Source: Mesorhizobium sp. SOD10
GTDB lineage: Bacteria > Pseudomonadota > Alphaproteobacteria > Rhizobiales > Rhizobiaceae
Direction: 5' to 3'
NCBI GenBank assembly: GCA_000824805.1
Contig: CCNA01000009.1
Location: 1-64,000, forward strand
DNA: 64,000 bases
Part shown: piece by piece, positions 18,044 to 27,279 of the stretch
How positions within the stretch are numbered: the stretch's first letter is position 1
How the letters are laid out: each line of letters starts with the position of its first letter
The notes under the pieces: generated by a model
Told to the model about the DNA's origin: nothing
The model's input: the letters and a program-made list of their open reading frames with translations, nothing else
Database searches by the model: none
Made by a program: the position numbers and the translations under genes

Positions 18044-20206
18044 ATGGAACACTGTGCGATGCTGATCGGCTATACGGATAGATATTCGGCGCGCGCCGGG
18101 GAGACGCTAGAGGTCAAGATTTCGAGCAGCTTCCGCACCGACTATCGGGCCGACCTGGTTCGCCTCTATTCGGCGGATCCCAACCCGCAAGGACCGGGCA
18201 TGGACGCACGTCCCATTCCCGCGGCCTTCGAAGGAAACTATCGCTCGGTGGAAAAGTCCGCCCGGCCAGGCTCCTACGCCCTGATAGCCCTAGCCGGGCT
18301 GGGGGATATCCGCGACGACACGATCTCGATCCGCTTTCAGCCGAGACTTGACGAAGATCGGTCGCAAACGCTGCTCGCACTGAGGACCGCGGACGGTCGT
18401 GTGCTTTGCGTAAGCATAGAGGTCGGGAGCCCGACCGTCGGCTTCGATGGGACGAGCGCATCCCTCGCCTGTCGGCTCGAACTGGGCATCTGGTATGAAC
18501 TGCGACTCGGCCTGACTGCATCCGATGTCAGGCTAGCCTGTTACGCTGTTATCACGGGAGAGCGCATTGCTCACGTCTCGGTTGCCCGGCCCGACGAGGA
18601 CGGAGCGTTCGCCGAGTTGTCACTCGCGGCTCGAAGGAGAGAGAATGACGCGCCCGTCATGGCGCACTTCTTCAATGGGCGGCTCGAAAATCCTGCCATC
18701 ACACGCGGTCTTCATCTGCCGGATGCCCTCGCTCCTGTTGCGGCGGACGACGGCTCCATCCTCGCCTCCTGGGATTTCGCGCTGGACATTCCAACCGACC
18801 GGATCCGGGATCGGGGACCAAGATCGCTCGACGGTAAGCTGCACAATCTGCCTGCCCGGGCGGTGCGAGGATCGCGGTGGACCGGTACCGAGATGTGCTG
18901 GCAGCACGCGCCGGACGAATATGCCGCGATCCATTTCCATGAGGACGACTTGCACGATTGCGGGTGGGAGACGGATTTCCGCGTCGACATTCCGCTCGAT
19001 CTCGAGAGCGGCGTCTACGGCGTAAGGCTCAGTTGCGAGGGGACACAAGACATCATTCCGTTTTTTGTCCGCCCCGCCTGTGGCGCCAAAATCGCGAAGG
19101 CGGCCATTCTCTTTTCCACGCTCACCTACCAAGCCTATTGCAACTATCCGAGGACGAATTACGGCCCCGCATACGTCGCTCGACGTGATGCCTGGGGCAG
19201 TTATCCGCACCATCCGGCCCAGTATCCCGAGTTCGGGCGTTCGCTCTACGACGTGCATCCTGACGATAGCGGGGTGATGTTCAGTTCAGCTCTGCGCCCG
19301 CAGCTTTTGATGCGGCCCGGCTTCTTCGCGTATTTGGATGACAAGGGATCGGGGCTGCGGCATTTTTCGGCCGACATGCATCTCATCGCATGGTGCGCGG
19401 CAAAGGGCATCGAGGTCGATGTGGTGACGGACCACGACCTCGACGCGGAGGGCGTCGCGGTGCTTGCTGGCTACGATCTGGTGCTGACGGTAAGCCATCC
19501 GGAATACCATACCGGCCGCTCGCTCGACGCGATCGGCGATTTCATCGAGGGTGGCGGCAATTTCGGCTATCTCGGCGGCAACGGCTTTTTTTGGCGCGTG
19601 GCCACGAGCGAGGCCTTTCCCGGCGCGATCGAAATACGCCGCGGCGAAAGCGGCGTCAGAATGTGGCAGGCCGAGACTGGCGAGTTTTACCATGCCTTCG
19701 ATGGGCAGTATGGCGGCCTCTGGCTGAAAAACGACCGGCCGCCCCAGGCACTTGTCGGTGTCGGCATGTCGGCGCATGGTCCCTTCGACGCTTCATTCTA
19801 TCGCCGCACCGCCGCTTCCCGCGCCCCGGCCTTCGCCTGGCTGTTTGATGGCATCGAGGAGGAGATCATCGGCGACTTCGGTTTTTCGGGCGGCGGCGCA
19901 GCTGGCTTTGAACTGGATTGCATTGACCCCTCTCTCGGCACCCCGGCGGAAACCGTTGTGCTCGCATCGTCCGAGGCGCATTCGTCCGAATATAATTGCG
20001 TCCCGGAAAAGATATGGAATCCGGATGTCCACACGCGCGAATGGCAGGCACAACAGATCAGGGCAGATCTTTGCATCGTGCCGCAGAAAGCGGGAAACTT
20101 CGTATTTTCGACGGGGTCGATCATGTTCTGCGGAAGCCTGCCGGCGAACGGATTCGACAACAGCATCTCACGGCTTCTGGAGAATCTCGTGCGACGTTGC
20201 CTGTAG
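18044..20206 (+). CDS. N,N-dimethylformamidase large (beta) subunit-like protein
   Basis: The 720-residue protein resembles the large subunit of N,N-dimethylformamidase (DMFase). It has an N-terminal beta-rich domain (YSARAGETLEVKIS), a concanavalin-like middle region (MAHFFNGRLENPAI, ASWDFALDI) and a C-terminal glutamine-amidotransferase-like domain (TYQAYCNYP near residue 361, SHPEYHT near 483, GGGNFGYLGGNGF). DMFase uses a 2-Tyr/1-Glu iron site. Tyr in TYQAY/SLYDVH and Glu in HPEYH could supply it, but this is my tentative alignment. No small-subunit gene is adjacent. It lies between transporter permeases and an aminotransferase, so the substrate is probably an imported amide or amidine. 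Confidence 0.75.
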   Translation: MEHCAMLIGYTDRYSARAGETLEVKISSSFRTDYRADLVRLYSADPNPQGPGMDARPIPAAFEGNYRSVEKSARPGSYALIALAGLGDIRDDTISIRFQPRLDEDRSQTLLALRTADGRVLCVSIEVGSPTVGFDGTSASLACRLELGIWYELRLGLTASDVRLACYAVITGERIAHVSVARPDEDGAFAELSLAARRRENDAPVMAHFFNGRLENPAITRGLHLPDALAPVAADDGSILASWDFALDIPTDRIRDRGPRSLDGKLHNLPARAVRGSRWTGTEMCWQHAPDEYAAIHFHEDDLHDCGWETDFRVDIPLDLESGVYGVRLSCEGTQDIIPFFVRPACGAKIAKAAILFSTLTYQAYCNYPRTNYGPAYVARRDAWGSYPHHPAQYPEFGRSLYDVHPDDSGVMFSSALRPQLLMRPGFFAYLDDKGSGLRHFSADMHLIAWCAAKGIEVDVVTDHDLDAEGVAVLAGYDLVLTVSHPEYHTGRSLDAIGDFIEGGGNFGYLGGNGFFWRVATSEAFPGAIEIRRGESGVRMWQAETGEFYHAFDGQYGGLWLKNDRPPQALVGVGMSAHGPFDASFYRRTAASRAPAFAWLFDGIEEEIIGDFGFSGGGAAGFELDCIDPSLGTPAETVVLASSEAHSSEYNCVPEKIWNPDVHTREWQAQQIRADLCIVPQKAGNFVFSTGSIMFCGSLPANGFDNSISRLLENLVRRCL

Positions 20207-20328
20207 CCAATTGCGACGCATAAGCCGCCTCGTATTCGTCGGCACAGTGCCGACGGCCGTTTGACGAACCGCCGGTCTCAACCCGTACTCGTCCGGAGCC
20301 GCTCGAAAGTTCGGCAAAGAATGAGGAT

Positions 20329-21711
20329 ATGATGAGCCTTTCAAATTCCATCAAGGACGAGGACCTCGCTTCCCACGTGCATCCGTTCACCAATCTGGCC
20401 CGTCATCAGGAAGTCGGGCCGTTCGTGATCGAGCGGGGGCAAGGTATTTACGTGTTCGACGATCAGGGCCGTCGCTATATCGAGGCGATGTCGGGGCTCT
20501 GGAGCGCCGGGCTGGGCTTCGGCGAGAAGCGGTTGGTTCAGGCTGCGACGCGGCAACTGGAGAAATTGCCCTACTACCACAGCTTCACGCACAAGGCGCA
20601 CGTACCGGCCATCGAATTGGCGTCAAAGCTTGCGGAGCTTGCCCCCGGCAACCTCAACCATGTCCATTTCACTAATTCCGGCTCGGAGGCAAATGACACC
20701 GTCGTCAAGATGGCGTGGTATATCAACAATGCTCTCGGGCGCCCGCAGAAAAAGAAGTTCCTTGCCCGCCAGCATGGCTATCACGGATCGACAGTGGCCG
20801 CCGGCAGTTTGACTGGCCTCCCGGCAATCCACCGGGATTTCGATCTTCCCGCGATACCCGTTCGGCATCTCACGCCGCCCTACTTTTACCGTTTCGGACT
20901 TCCCGGCGAAACCGAAACCGAGTTCTCCGCCCGGCTGGCGCGTCAACTCGAAGATACGATCCTGGCCGAGGGACCAGAGACGATCGCCGCTTTCATAGGC
21001 GAACCGCTGATCGCTGCCGGCGGCGTCATTCCCGCGCCGCAAGGCTATTGGGGCCACGTGCAAGAGCTCTGCCGGCGCTACGACATTCTCCTCGTCGCCG
21101 ATGAGATCATCACGGCTTTCGGTCGTCTCGGAACCATGTTCGGTGCGCAGTACTATGGGTTCCAGCCCGACATAATGGTGCTGTCCAAGCAATTGACGTC
21201 CTCCTACCAGCCTCTAGCGGCGGTCGTCATCTCCGATGCGTTGAACGAGGTGCTTGTTGAAAACAGCGGCAGGATTGGCAGTTTCGCCCACGGCTTCACG
21301 ACGACGGGACATCCGGTTGCCACGGCGGTCGCATTGGAAAACATTGCGATCATTGAGGAACGCGGGCTTGTCGCTCATGCGCTCGGTCTGGGAGAGCGGC
21401 TGCAGGCCGGGTTGCGGCAATTTTCCTCTCACCCCTTGGTGGGGGATGTTCGCGGATCGGGCCTGATCGGTGGTGTCGAACTGGTCGCCGACAAGCAAAC
21501 AAAGGCAGCTTTTGAGCGGCGCGGCGATGTCGGCGCGTATATTTTCCGACGAGCCCACGGCCACGGACTGATCATCAGGAGCATCTACGACACCATCGCT
21601 TTCTGCCCACCCCTGATCACGACGGACGAAGAGCTCGATACGCTTCTCGATGCCTTTTCGAGAACGCTCGACGACGCCGCAAGATGGGTCCAGGCGGAGG
21701 GGCTGAGGTGA
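20329..21711 (+). CDS. Class III aminotransferase (omega-transaminase/taurine-pyruvate type)
   Basis: The 460-residue PLP enzyme has HFTNSGSEANDT (residues 113-124), ARQHGYHGST, VADEIITAFGR with the PLP Asp near 258, and the Schiff-base Lys287 in VLSKQLTSSYQP. The SGLWSAGLGFG and ITAFGR segments fit the pyruvate-dependent omega-transaminase/taurine-pyruvate aminotransferase group. It sits in the operon between the DMFase-like gene and the transporter ATPase, so it likely acts on the amine made from the imported compound. Two adjacent ATGs (20329, 20332) are possible starts. Confidence 0.85.
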   Translation: MMSLSNSIKDEDLASHVHPFTNLARHQEVGPFVIERGQGIYVFDDQGRRYIEAMSGLWSAGLGFGEKRLVQAATRQLEKLPYYHSFTHKAHVPAIELASKLAELAPGNLNHVHFTNSGSEANDTVVKMAWYINNALGRPQKKKFLARQHGYHGSTVAAGSLTGLPAIHRDFDLPAIPVRHLTPPYFYRFGLPGETETEFSARLARQLEDTILAEGPETIAAFIGEPLIAAGGVIPAPQGYWGHVQELCRRYDILLVADEIITAFGRLGTMFGAQYYGFQPDIMVLSKQLTSSYQPLAAVVISDALNEVLVENSGRIGSFAHGFTTTGHPVATAVALENIAIIEERGLVAHALGLGERLQAGLRQFSSHPLVGDVRGSGLIGGVELVADKQTKAAFERRGDVGAYIFRRAHGHGLIIRSIYDTIAFCPPLITTDEELDTLLDAFSRTLDDAARWVQAEGLR

Positions 21712-21765
21712 TCAGGCAAGGCCGTGGAGCGGAACCCCAGGACTCGCATAAAGAAAGGGAGCAGT

Positions 21766-22518
21766 ATGAACATGAAGCAGCCATCGACTGCCGTTGAGGT
21801 CGTCAATCTCAGGAAATTCTACGGAAGCCACCAGGTGCTTTTTGATGTGAACCTCACAGTAGCGGGTGGAGAAAAGATCGTCATCTGCGGGCCTTCCGGG
21901 TCTGGCAAGTCCACCTTAATCCGGTGCCTGAACAAGCTGGAGGATCATCAGTCTGGGACCATCCGCGTTCTCGGTACGGAGTTGAACGACGAGATCGACA
22001 ACATCAATGAGGTCCGCCGCGAGGTCGGCATGGTCTTCCAGCACTTCAATCTTTTCCCGCATCTGACGGTACTGGAGAACTGCGTTCTTGCGCCCATGCT
22101 GGTGCGCAAACAGGATCGCAAGACGGCGGAAGCTCGGGCCATGACCTATCTCGAGCGCGTCAAAATTCCGCAAAAAGCCGGCGCCTATCCTGGCGAGCTG
22201 TCCGGCGGACAGCAGCAGCGCGTTGCGATCGCACGAGCGCTCTGCATGAAGCCGGAGATCATGCTGTTCGATGAGCCGACGTCGGCACTCGATCCGGAAA
22301 TGATTTCCGAAGTGCTCGAGGTGATGACCGAGCTCGCCCAAGACGGCATGACCATGTTGTGCGTAACGCACGAGATGGGCTTTGCGCGCAAGGTCGCCGA
22401 TCGTGTGGTCTTCATGGATAAGGGAAGTATTGTCGAAGAGGCGCCGCCATCGGAGTTCTTCGACAATCCCAGGCACGAGCGTTCGAAAGCCTTCCTCAGT
22501 CAGATCCTGGGGCACTGA
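21766..22518 (+). CDS. Amino-acid ABC transporter ATPase (AapP/GlnQ type)
   Basis: The 250-residue protein has Walker [10 protein letters not shown] near residue 42, Q-loop [13 protein letters not shown], the ABC signature [15 protein letters not shown], Walker [14 protein letters not shown] and the switch His in CVTHEMGF. This is the polar amino-acid GlnQ/AapP class. It probably energises the AapQ/AapM-type permeases encoded upstream, as no other permeases are near. The ATG at 21766 is preceded by GGGAG. An in-frame start at 21724 lacks support. Confidence 0.9.
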   Translation: MNMKQPSTAVEVVNLRKFYGSHQVLFDVNLTVAGGEKIVICGPSGSGKSTLIRCLNKLEDHQSGTIRVLGTELNDEIDNINEVRREVGMVFQHFNLFPHLTVLENCVLAPMLVRKQDRKTAEARAMTYLERVKIPQKAGAYPGELSGGQQQRVAIARALCMKPEIMLFDEPTSALDPEMISEVLEVMTELAQDGMTMLCVTHEMGFARKVADRVVFMDKGSIVEEAPPSEFFDNPRHERSKAFLSQILGH

Positions 22519-22528
22519 GGAGATGCGC

Positions 22529-24091
22529 ATGAGCGATACCGCCAACAAGCCGAACATCCTTCTGGTGATGTGCGATCAGTTGACGGCGATCGCGCTCTCT
22601 TCATACGGCAACACTGTCTGTAAGACGCCGAACATCGACAAACTCGCCGCTCAGGGCTCCGTGTTTGAGAATGCCTACTGCAACTATCCGCTTTGCGCGC
22701 CTTCGCGCTTTGCAATGATGAGCGGGCGCCTGCCTTCACGGATCGGCGCCTACGACAATGCCGCCGAGTTCCCTGCCGCGGTCCCTACCATTGCGCATTA
22801 CCTGCGGGACGCAGGCTACTACACCTGCATTTCGGGGAAGATGCATTTCGTTGGACCAGACCAGCATCACGGCTACGAAGACCGTCTGACCACTGAAATC
22901 TATCCGGCCGACTTCAGTTGGGTTCCGCCGAAAACCTACGACGAGATGGAGGACGAAGAGGCGGTGGCGAAGGGTAAAGTGCCGTTCGGGGTCTCCAGCG
23001 TTGAAACAATCGCCGACGCGGCACCGCTCGCGCGCTCACAGCAGATCGATTACGATGACGAAGTTGCGCGGCGGGCCATCCAGCATATCTACGACTGGCG
23101 ACGATATGGCGATGGCCGTCCACTGTTCATGACGGTCTCATTCACCCAGCCGCACGATCCATATGTCATCACGAAGGAATTCTGGGACCTCTATTCCGAC
23201 GAGGGCATCGATCCGCCGCGGACGCCGAAGATCGCGCTGGAGGACATGGATCCTCACAGCCGGTCACTTTACTTCCACTACAGCCTCGACAAATTCGATG
23301 TGACGGACCAGGTCTATCGCCGGGCACGGCGGGGTTATTACGGCATGATCAGTTATGTCGACCGAAAGCTCGGCGAGTTGCGTCAGACGCTGGATGATGC
23401 CGGCATAGCGGACGACAGCGTGATCATTTTCACGTCCGACCACGGCGATATGGTCGGGGAGCGCGGGCTCTGGTTCAAGAAGAACCTGTTTGAGCCGGCG
23501 ATACGTGTGCCCCTGATCATCTTGCGTCCAGGCGCCGAACAGCTCTCGCGGATCTCGGCGCCGGTGTCGTTGATCGATATCCTGCCGACGCTCGTGGACA
23601 TCGCGACAGGTTCGACAGAGGCCATCGTCACCGAATATGAGGGAGGCAGCCTGTTGCCGTTGCTCGGCCGGGACCAGCCGGATCGCATCGCCATGGCCGA
23701 ACATATCGATGGCGGCACCAAGGCACCGCGCGTCATGCTCAGGCACGGGGCTCACAAGATCGTTGTTTCGCAAGCCTATCCGACACAGTTCTACGACTTG
23801 TCCGTCGATCCCTGCGAAATGCGCAATCTGGCGGACGAACCCACAAGCCAAGCTGATGTTGCCAGGCTCATGGAAACAGTCCGGCAGACATGGGACCTCA
23901 GCCGCTTGCGCGAGGACGTCATGCGAAGCCAACGTGTGCGACAATTCGTCAACCGCGCGATGCAGAAGGGCAAGGCACGTGAATGGGAGCATTATCCGGA
24001 GGCCGTCCGGGAACACACCAAGTTCGTCAGGACCGGCGAACGCTTCCCGGATGTCGAGCGCCGTTCCTATTTGCCATACGCCGATTACTGA
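22529..24091 (+). CDS. betC: Sulfatase, choline-sulfatase-like
   Basis: The 520-residue enzyme has the sulfatase N-terminus (NILLVMCDQLTA) and the formylglycine motif C56-A-P-S-R with the second box GRLPSRIGAYDNAAEF. Metal-site residues are visible in FTSDHGDMVGERGLW. The segments HYLRDAGYYTCISGKMHFVGPDQHHGYE and TEIYPADFSW are like those of choline-sulfatase BetC, which releases choline and sulfate in the cytoplasm. The usual betA/betB neighbours are absent; instead it follows an amino-acid transporter ATPase by 10 bases. A related sulfate ester is therefore possible. The start at 22529 has GGAG six bases upstream. Confidence 0.75.
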   Translation: MSDTANKPNILLVMCDQLTAIALSSYGNTVCKTPNIDKLAAQGSVFENAYCNYPLCAPSRFAMMSGRLPSRIGAYDNAAEFPAAVPTIAHYLRDAGYYTCISGKMHFVGPDQHHGYEDRLTTEIYPADFSWVPPKTYDEMEDEEAVAKGKVPFGVSSVETIADAAPLARSQQIDYDDEVARRAIQHIYDWRRYGDGRPLFMTVSFTQPHDPYVITKEFWDLYSDEGIDPPRTPKIALEDMDPHSRSLYFHYSLDKFDVTDQVYRRARRGYYGMISYVDRKLGELRQTLDDAGIADDSVIIFTSDHGDMVGERGLWFKKNLFEPAIRVPLIILRPGAEQLSRISAPVSLIDILPTLVDIATGSTEAIVTEYEGGSLLPLLGRDQPDRIAMAEHIDGGTKAPRVMLRHGAHKIVVSQAYPTQFYDLSVDPCEMRNLADEPTSQADVARLMETVRQTWDLSRLREDVMRSQRVRQFVNRAMQKGKAREWEHYPEAVREHTKFVRTGERFPDVERRSYLPYADY

Positions 24092-24188
24092 CTTGCTCAT
24101 CCCGCCGATAGTCGAGCGTCCGCGTGCACCGGCGCGGGCCTAACCAGTCAAAGGGGCGGACGACTTTCGCCCAAAGCAGAGAGGCAAA

Positions 24189-25223
24189 ATGAACTTTGAT
24201 CGGAAACTCGAGCTTCTCCTGGTCCATTGCCAGGGAGAGATTGGAAACGTCTTGATCGGGGGAGCGCCTGATATCCCGGGCGCGACCATGCTCGACAAGA
24301 TGAACTACATCAACACAGTGGATGACAGCCTTCGTCGCTTCGTAACATTCGAACCGCGCGCCAATGTCGCGATGACGGTCAATCTTCTCTTCGCCCCAAC
24401 ACGTCCCGATGCCGATGCCGGCTTCATCGTGCTCCAGGCCGATCGCGCGCATGCCATGTCGGGAAGCAACAGCATGTGCGTCGTCACCGCGCTTCTCGAA
24501 AGCGGCCGTGTGCCGATGGTCGAGCCGGAGACCATTGTCAGGCTCGACACGCCTGCGGGCCTGATCACTGCAAGAGCAAGTTGTGAGAAGGGGCGATGCC
24601 TCTCGGTCAGCATCGACAACGTACCGAGCTTTGCCGAGGTGCTGGATCGGGAGATCGATACGCCGAAATGGGGGCGCATCAAAGTCGATGTTGCGTTCGG
24701 CGGCGTCTATTACGGGCTTGTCGACGTTAAACAGATCGGCCTGGATATTGCACCGAACAATGCGCGCGCGCTGGCGGAAGCCGGGATCGAACTGAAGGCC
24801 ATGCTTGCGGAGCAGGTCAAGGTTCAACATCCGACGCTGAAGGGGATCAATGAGATCGCCTATGTGATGTTCCGCGGCAGGGATGCGGATGGCGCGGTGC
24901 GGACGTGCACGACGTTGAAGCCAGGTAGAGTCGATCGTTCGCCATGTGGTACCGGAAGCTCCGCCAATCTCGCCGTCCTTCATGCGCGGGGCCTCGTGTC
25001 GGTCGGCGACGTGCGGGTTTCCCGCTCCATCATCGGCGGAGAATTCCGCGTCGAGGCGCTCGGTGAATCCGAAGTGGGCGGCCGAAAGGCCGTCCTGCCC
25101 CGCATCACCGGGCAAGCCTTCATCTACGGAAAGCAGGAACTGCGCGTGACAGACACCGAACCTTTCGCGAAGGGCTTCGCGCTCTCGGACACCTGGGGCC
25201 CGCAGGTTGCTCTACTCGACTGA
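24189..25223 (+). CDS. Proline racemase family, trans-3-hydroxy-L-proline dehydratase / 4-hydroxyproline epimerase type (Ser/Cys pair)
   Basis: The 344-residue protein has the proline-racemase fold, with conserved VHCQGEIGNVLIGG near the N-terminus. The two general acid/base positions are Ser91 (AMSGSNSM, where racemases have Cys) and Cys253 (DRSPCGTGSS). A Ser/Cys pair has been reported for members acting as trans-3-hydroxy-L-proline dehydratases and/or 4-hydroxyproline epimerases. Dehydration would give pyrroline-2-carboxylate, the product also expected from the aconitase-X enzyme encoded at 12371-14092. AGAGAGG precedes the ATG. It is the last gene of the transporter operon. Confidence 0.8.
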   Translation: MNFDRKLELLLVHCQGEIGNVLIGGAPDIPGATMLDKMNYINTVDDSLRRFVTFEPRANVAMTVNLLFAPTRPDADAGFIVLQADRAHAMSGSNSMCVVTALLESGRVPMVEPETIVRLDTPAGLITARASCEKGRCLSVSIDNVPSFAEVLDREIDTPKWGRIKVDVAFGGVYYGLVDVKQIGLDIAPNNARALAEAGIELKAMLAEQVKVQHPTLKGINEIAYVMFRGRDADGAVRTCTTLKPGRVDRSPCGTGSSANLAVLHARGLVSVGDVRVSRSIIGGEFRVEALGESEVGGRKAVLPRITGQAFIYGKQELRVTDTEPFAKGFALSDTWGPQVALLD

Positions 25224-25335
25224 TGCCGGCAGTTGTTGTTTGGCCGGACGTCGACGGCCGACGAAAGAGGGAGCGCGCCTAGTCATTATCTCTCTCTCTC
25301 TTTCTCGGTTGCCTGTCGGCAGTGCAAGCTTTGGA

Positions 25336-25986
25336 TCACTTCCTGAGGAAGGACAGGACCATTTCAACCGCCTGTTCGCGTTGCTGCGTGACAAGCTTTG
25401 CCGATTGAAGGTCCTCGTCGAGTACAATGGAAAGCGTATGGATGTTCGAGAAGTAGAAATATCCAAGCGCGGAAATCGAGATATAAAGGTTCTTCAGCTC
25501 GATATTCGGTCTGAAGATACCTTGCTCCTGGCCCTTGCGGATGACGTGCGCGAGCTTGTCGATGAGCGGCGTATAGAGCATCTTGATACTGACCGCCTGT
25601 TTTAGGAAACGGGCATTTTGCACGTTCTCGTGTGTTAGCATCCGCACGATTTTTGGATTGTTCGCGAAGACGTCGAACGTCGATTCCACGAGCTTGCGCA
25701 TCGATTCGTTGGGATTTGGATGATCCAGGTCGATTTCGTGTTGTGACGCGCGCAGCTTTTCGTATGTGTCCGCAAGGCTCGCGATGTAGAGCTCTTCCTT
25801 GCTGTTGAAGTACTTGTAGATTAGACTCTTGTTGGTTTGTGACTGCTCGGCGATGGCATCGATCCGCGCCCCGTCGAAACCGCGCTCGGTGAATTCCTCG
25901 ACGGCGGTGTCGATAATGTGCTGTTGGGTCCTCAGCGGATCTCGGATCCTCTTTCTCTTTGCGAGCTTCTCGGCTTCCGCTTCCAT
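25336..25986 (-). CDS. TetR family transcriptional regulator
   Basis: The 216-residue protein has an N-terminal TetR HTH (TAVEEFTERGFDGARIDAIA, then KSLIYKYFNSKEELY) and an all-helical ligand domain with NPKIVRMLTHENVQNARFL. It is divergent from the NMT1-type ABC/HyuAB operon and probably represses it. The ATG at 25986 starts the conserved part. A TTG at 26040 would add an unlikely 18-residue leader. Confidence 0.85.
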   Translation of the reverse strand: MEAEAEKLAKRKRIRDPLRTQQHIIDTAVEEFTERGFDGARIDAIAEQSQTNKSLIYKYFNSKEELYIASLADTYEKLRASQHEIDLDHPNPNESMRKLVESTFDVFANNPKIVRMLTHENVQNARFLKQAVSIKMLYTPLIDKLAHVIRKGQEQGIFRPNIELKNLYISISALGYFYFSNIHTLSIVLDEDLQSAKLVTQQREQAVEMVLSFLRK

Positions 25987-26221
25987 TTTCGTGGTCCGTT
26001 CCGTCCCGTGAGCGCAGGGGGGCGTGTCATCCTTGCCCAATGATCGTGTCGTGATTTGAGCCGCTAGCTAACAAAAAACCGACGCGCAAATCAACTGATG
26101 GCGCGCGCGCTCGCGTCAATGGCAGCGGCAGCAAGCCATTGAAATTGAAGTGAAAATAGTTCCGCTTGGCCACTAAAAGGATTGACTCACGGCACCAATC
26201 GTATTAGGCCTCTTGTTAATA

Positions 26222-26233
26222 AACTAATTAGTT
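26222..26233. promoter_or_regulatory. Perfect palindrome, candidate TetR operator
   Basis: AACTAATTAGTT is a perfect 12-bp palindrome 28 bases upstream of the binding-protein start, in the divergent TetR/ABC intergenic DNA. TetR proteins bind palindromes in such positions. Assignment to this TetR is inference. Confidence 0.45.
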
Positions 26234-26260
26234 CTATAGCGAGCAAAGAGGGGTTCGTCA

Positions 26261-27268
26261 ATGAAGATCGGGCAGAGCAGCTTTTCAATCACCAGACGTG
26301 GCTTCGTTGTTGGCGCGGCCGCAACGGTGGCAATGCCCGCCATCGTGCATGCACAAGGACTGGAGCCGATTTCAGCGCGCATGGATTTCGCGCCCTGGGG
26401 TGTGCAAGCTGCAATGCACCTGGCGCAGGTCAAGGGCTGGTTCAAGGAGGTCGGGCTTGAGGTCGACATACAGGATGGTCGCGGCTCTGCGAATACGCTT
26501 CAGCTCGTCAATGCCGGCCAGGTCGACGTCGGCCAGGTGCAGCTCGGGCTCGTCCCGCAAGCTCGGCTGAAGAGCGCAACGGTGCGTGCGATCGCTGGTT
26601 TCGCTCGTGCTACGGATCTGGCGGCGGTTGTGGACAGGGAATCCTCTTTCAAGACCGTTGCCGACCTCAAGGGCAAAAGCATCGTCTGCTTTGCTGCCAG
26701 CCCCTGGGCGCCCTACATCGACTACTGGCTTGCGCAAGGTGGACTTGACCGCTCCACCGTCGAACTCCTCCTGGTCGATCCGGCGGCGCTGTGGAGCACC
26801 TACACGACGAAGCGCGCAGATGCGATCCTGTCGACCGGGCCGTCCATCATCCCTCCGGCAGAAGCGGTGCGGCCGTCCCGGGCGATCCTGGCGAGCGACG
26901 CCGGCGTTAATTTCCCGAGCTACGGCCTGATCGCGAGCGATGATACCATCGCAAACCGCGGCAATACCCTTAAGGCACTGGTTCGGTCCCAGCAGCGGGC
27001 TTGGGCTTACTTGCGTGACGGCCATGTCGAGGAAGGCGCCGAGGCGATGCTCCAGCAGCGGCCAAACGCAAAGCTGGTGAAGGAGGTTATCGTCCGCCAG
27101 ATCGAACTGACGCTCGAGACTTTCGACACGCCCGCAACGGCTGGAAAGCCGATCGGCTGGCAAGCCGACGCCGACTGGAACGCCGCGCTCGACACGATGA
27201 AAAAGGCGCAGGCGTTGACGTCGGCGATCGCCCTTTCCAGCATCTTCACCAACGACTTTGTGGCGTGA
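26261..27268 (+). CDS. ABC transporter substrate-binding protein, NMT1/SsuA-like
   Basis: The 335-residue protein has a twin-arginine-like signal (SITRRGFVVGAAATVAMPAIVHAQ) and an NMT1/THI5-like fold: FAPWGVQAAMHLAQVKGWFKEVGLEVDIQDGRGS, then LVNAGQVDVGQVQLG. This family binds pyrimidines, sulfonates, nitrate, hydantoins and related small compounds. GAGGGG precedes the ATG. It is the first gene of a long operon with ATPase, permease and HyuA/HyuB genes, so a lactam or imide substrate is plausible. Confidence 0.85.
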   Translation: MKIGQSSFSITRRGFVVGAAATVAMPAIVHAQGLEPISARMDFAPWGVQAAMHLAQVKGWFKEVGLEVDIQDGRGSANTLQLVNAGQVDVGQVQLGLVPQARLKSATVRAIAGFARATDLAAVVDRESSFKTVADLKGKSIVCFAASPWAPYIDYWLAQGGLDRSTVELLLVDPAALWSTYTTKRADAILSTGPSIIPPAEAVRPSRAILASDAGVNFPSYGLIASDDTIANRGNTLKALVRSQQRAWAYLRDGHVEEGAEAMLQQRPNAKLVKEVIVRQIELTLETFDTPATAGKPIGWQADADWNAALDTMKKAQALTSAIALSSIFTNDFVA

Positions 27269-27279
27269 GACCGTCGACC

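Noticed and set aside
25285..25302. Short CT-rich repeat after the proline-racemase-family gene
   Set aside because: Too short to be a meaningful repeat and shows no further structure.
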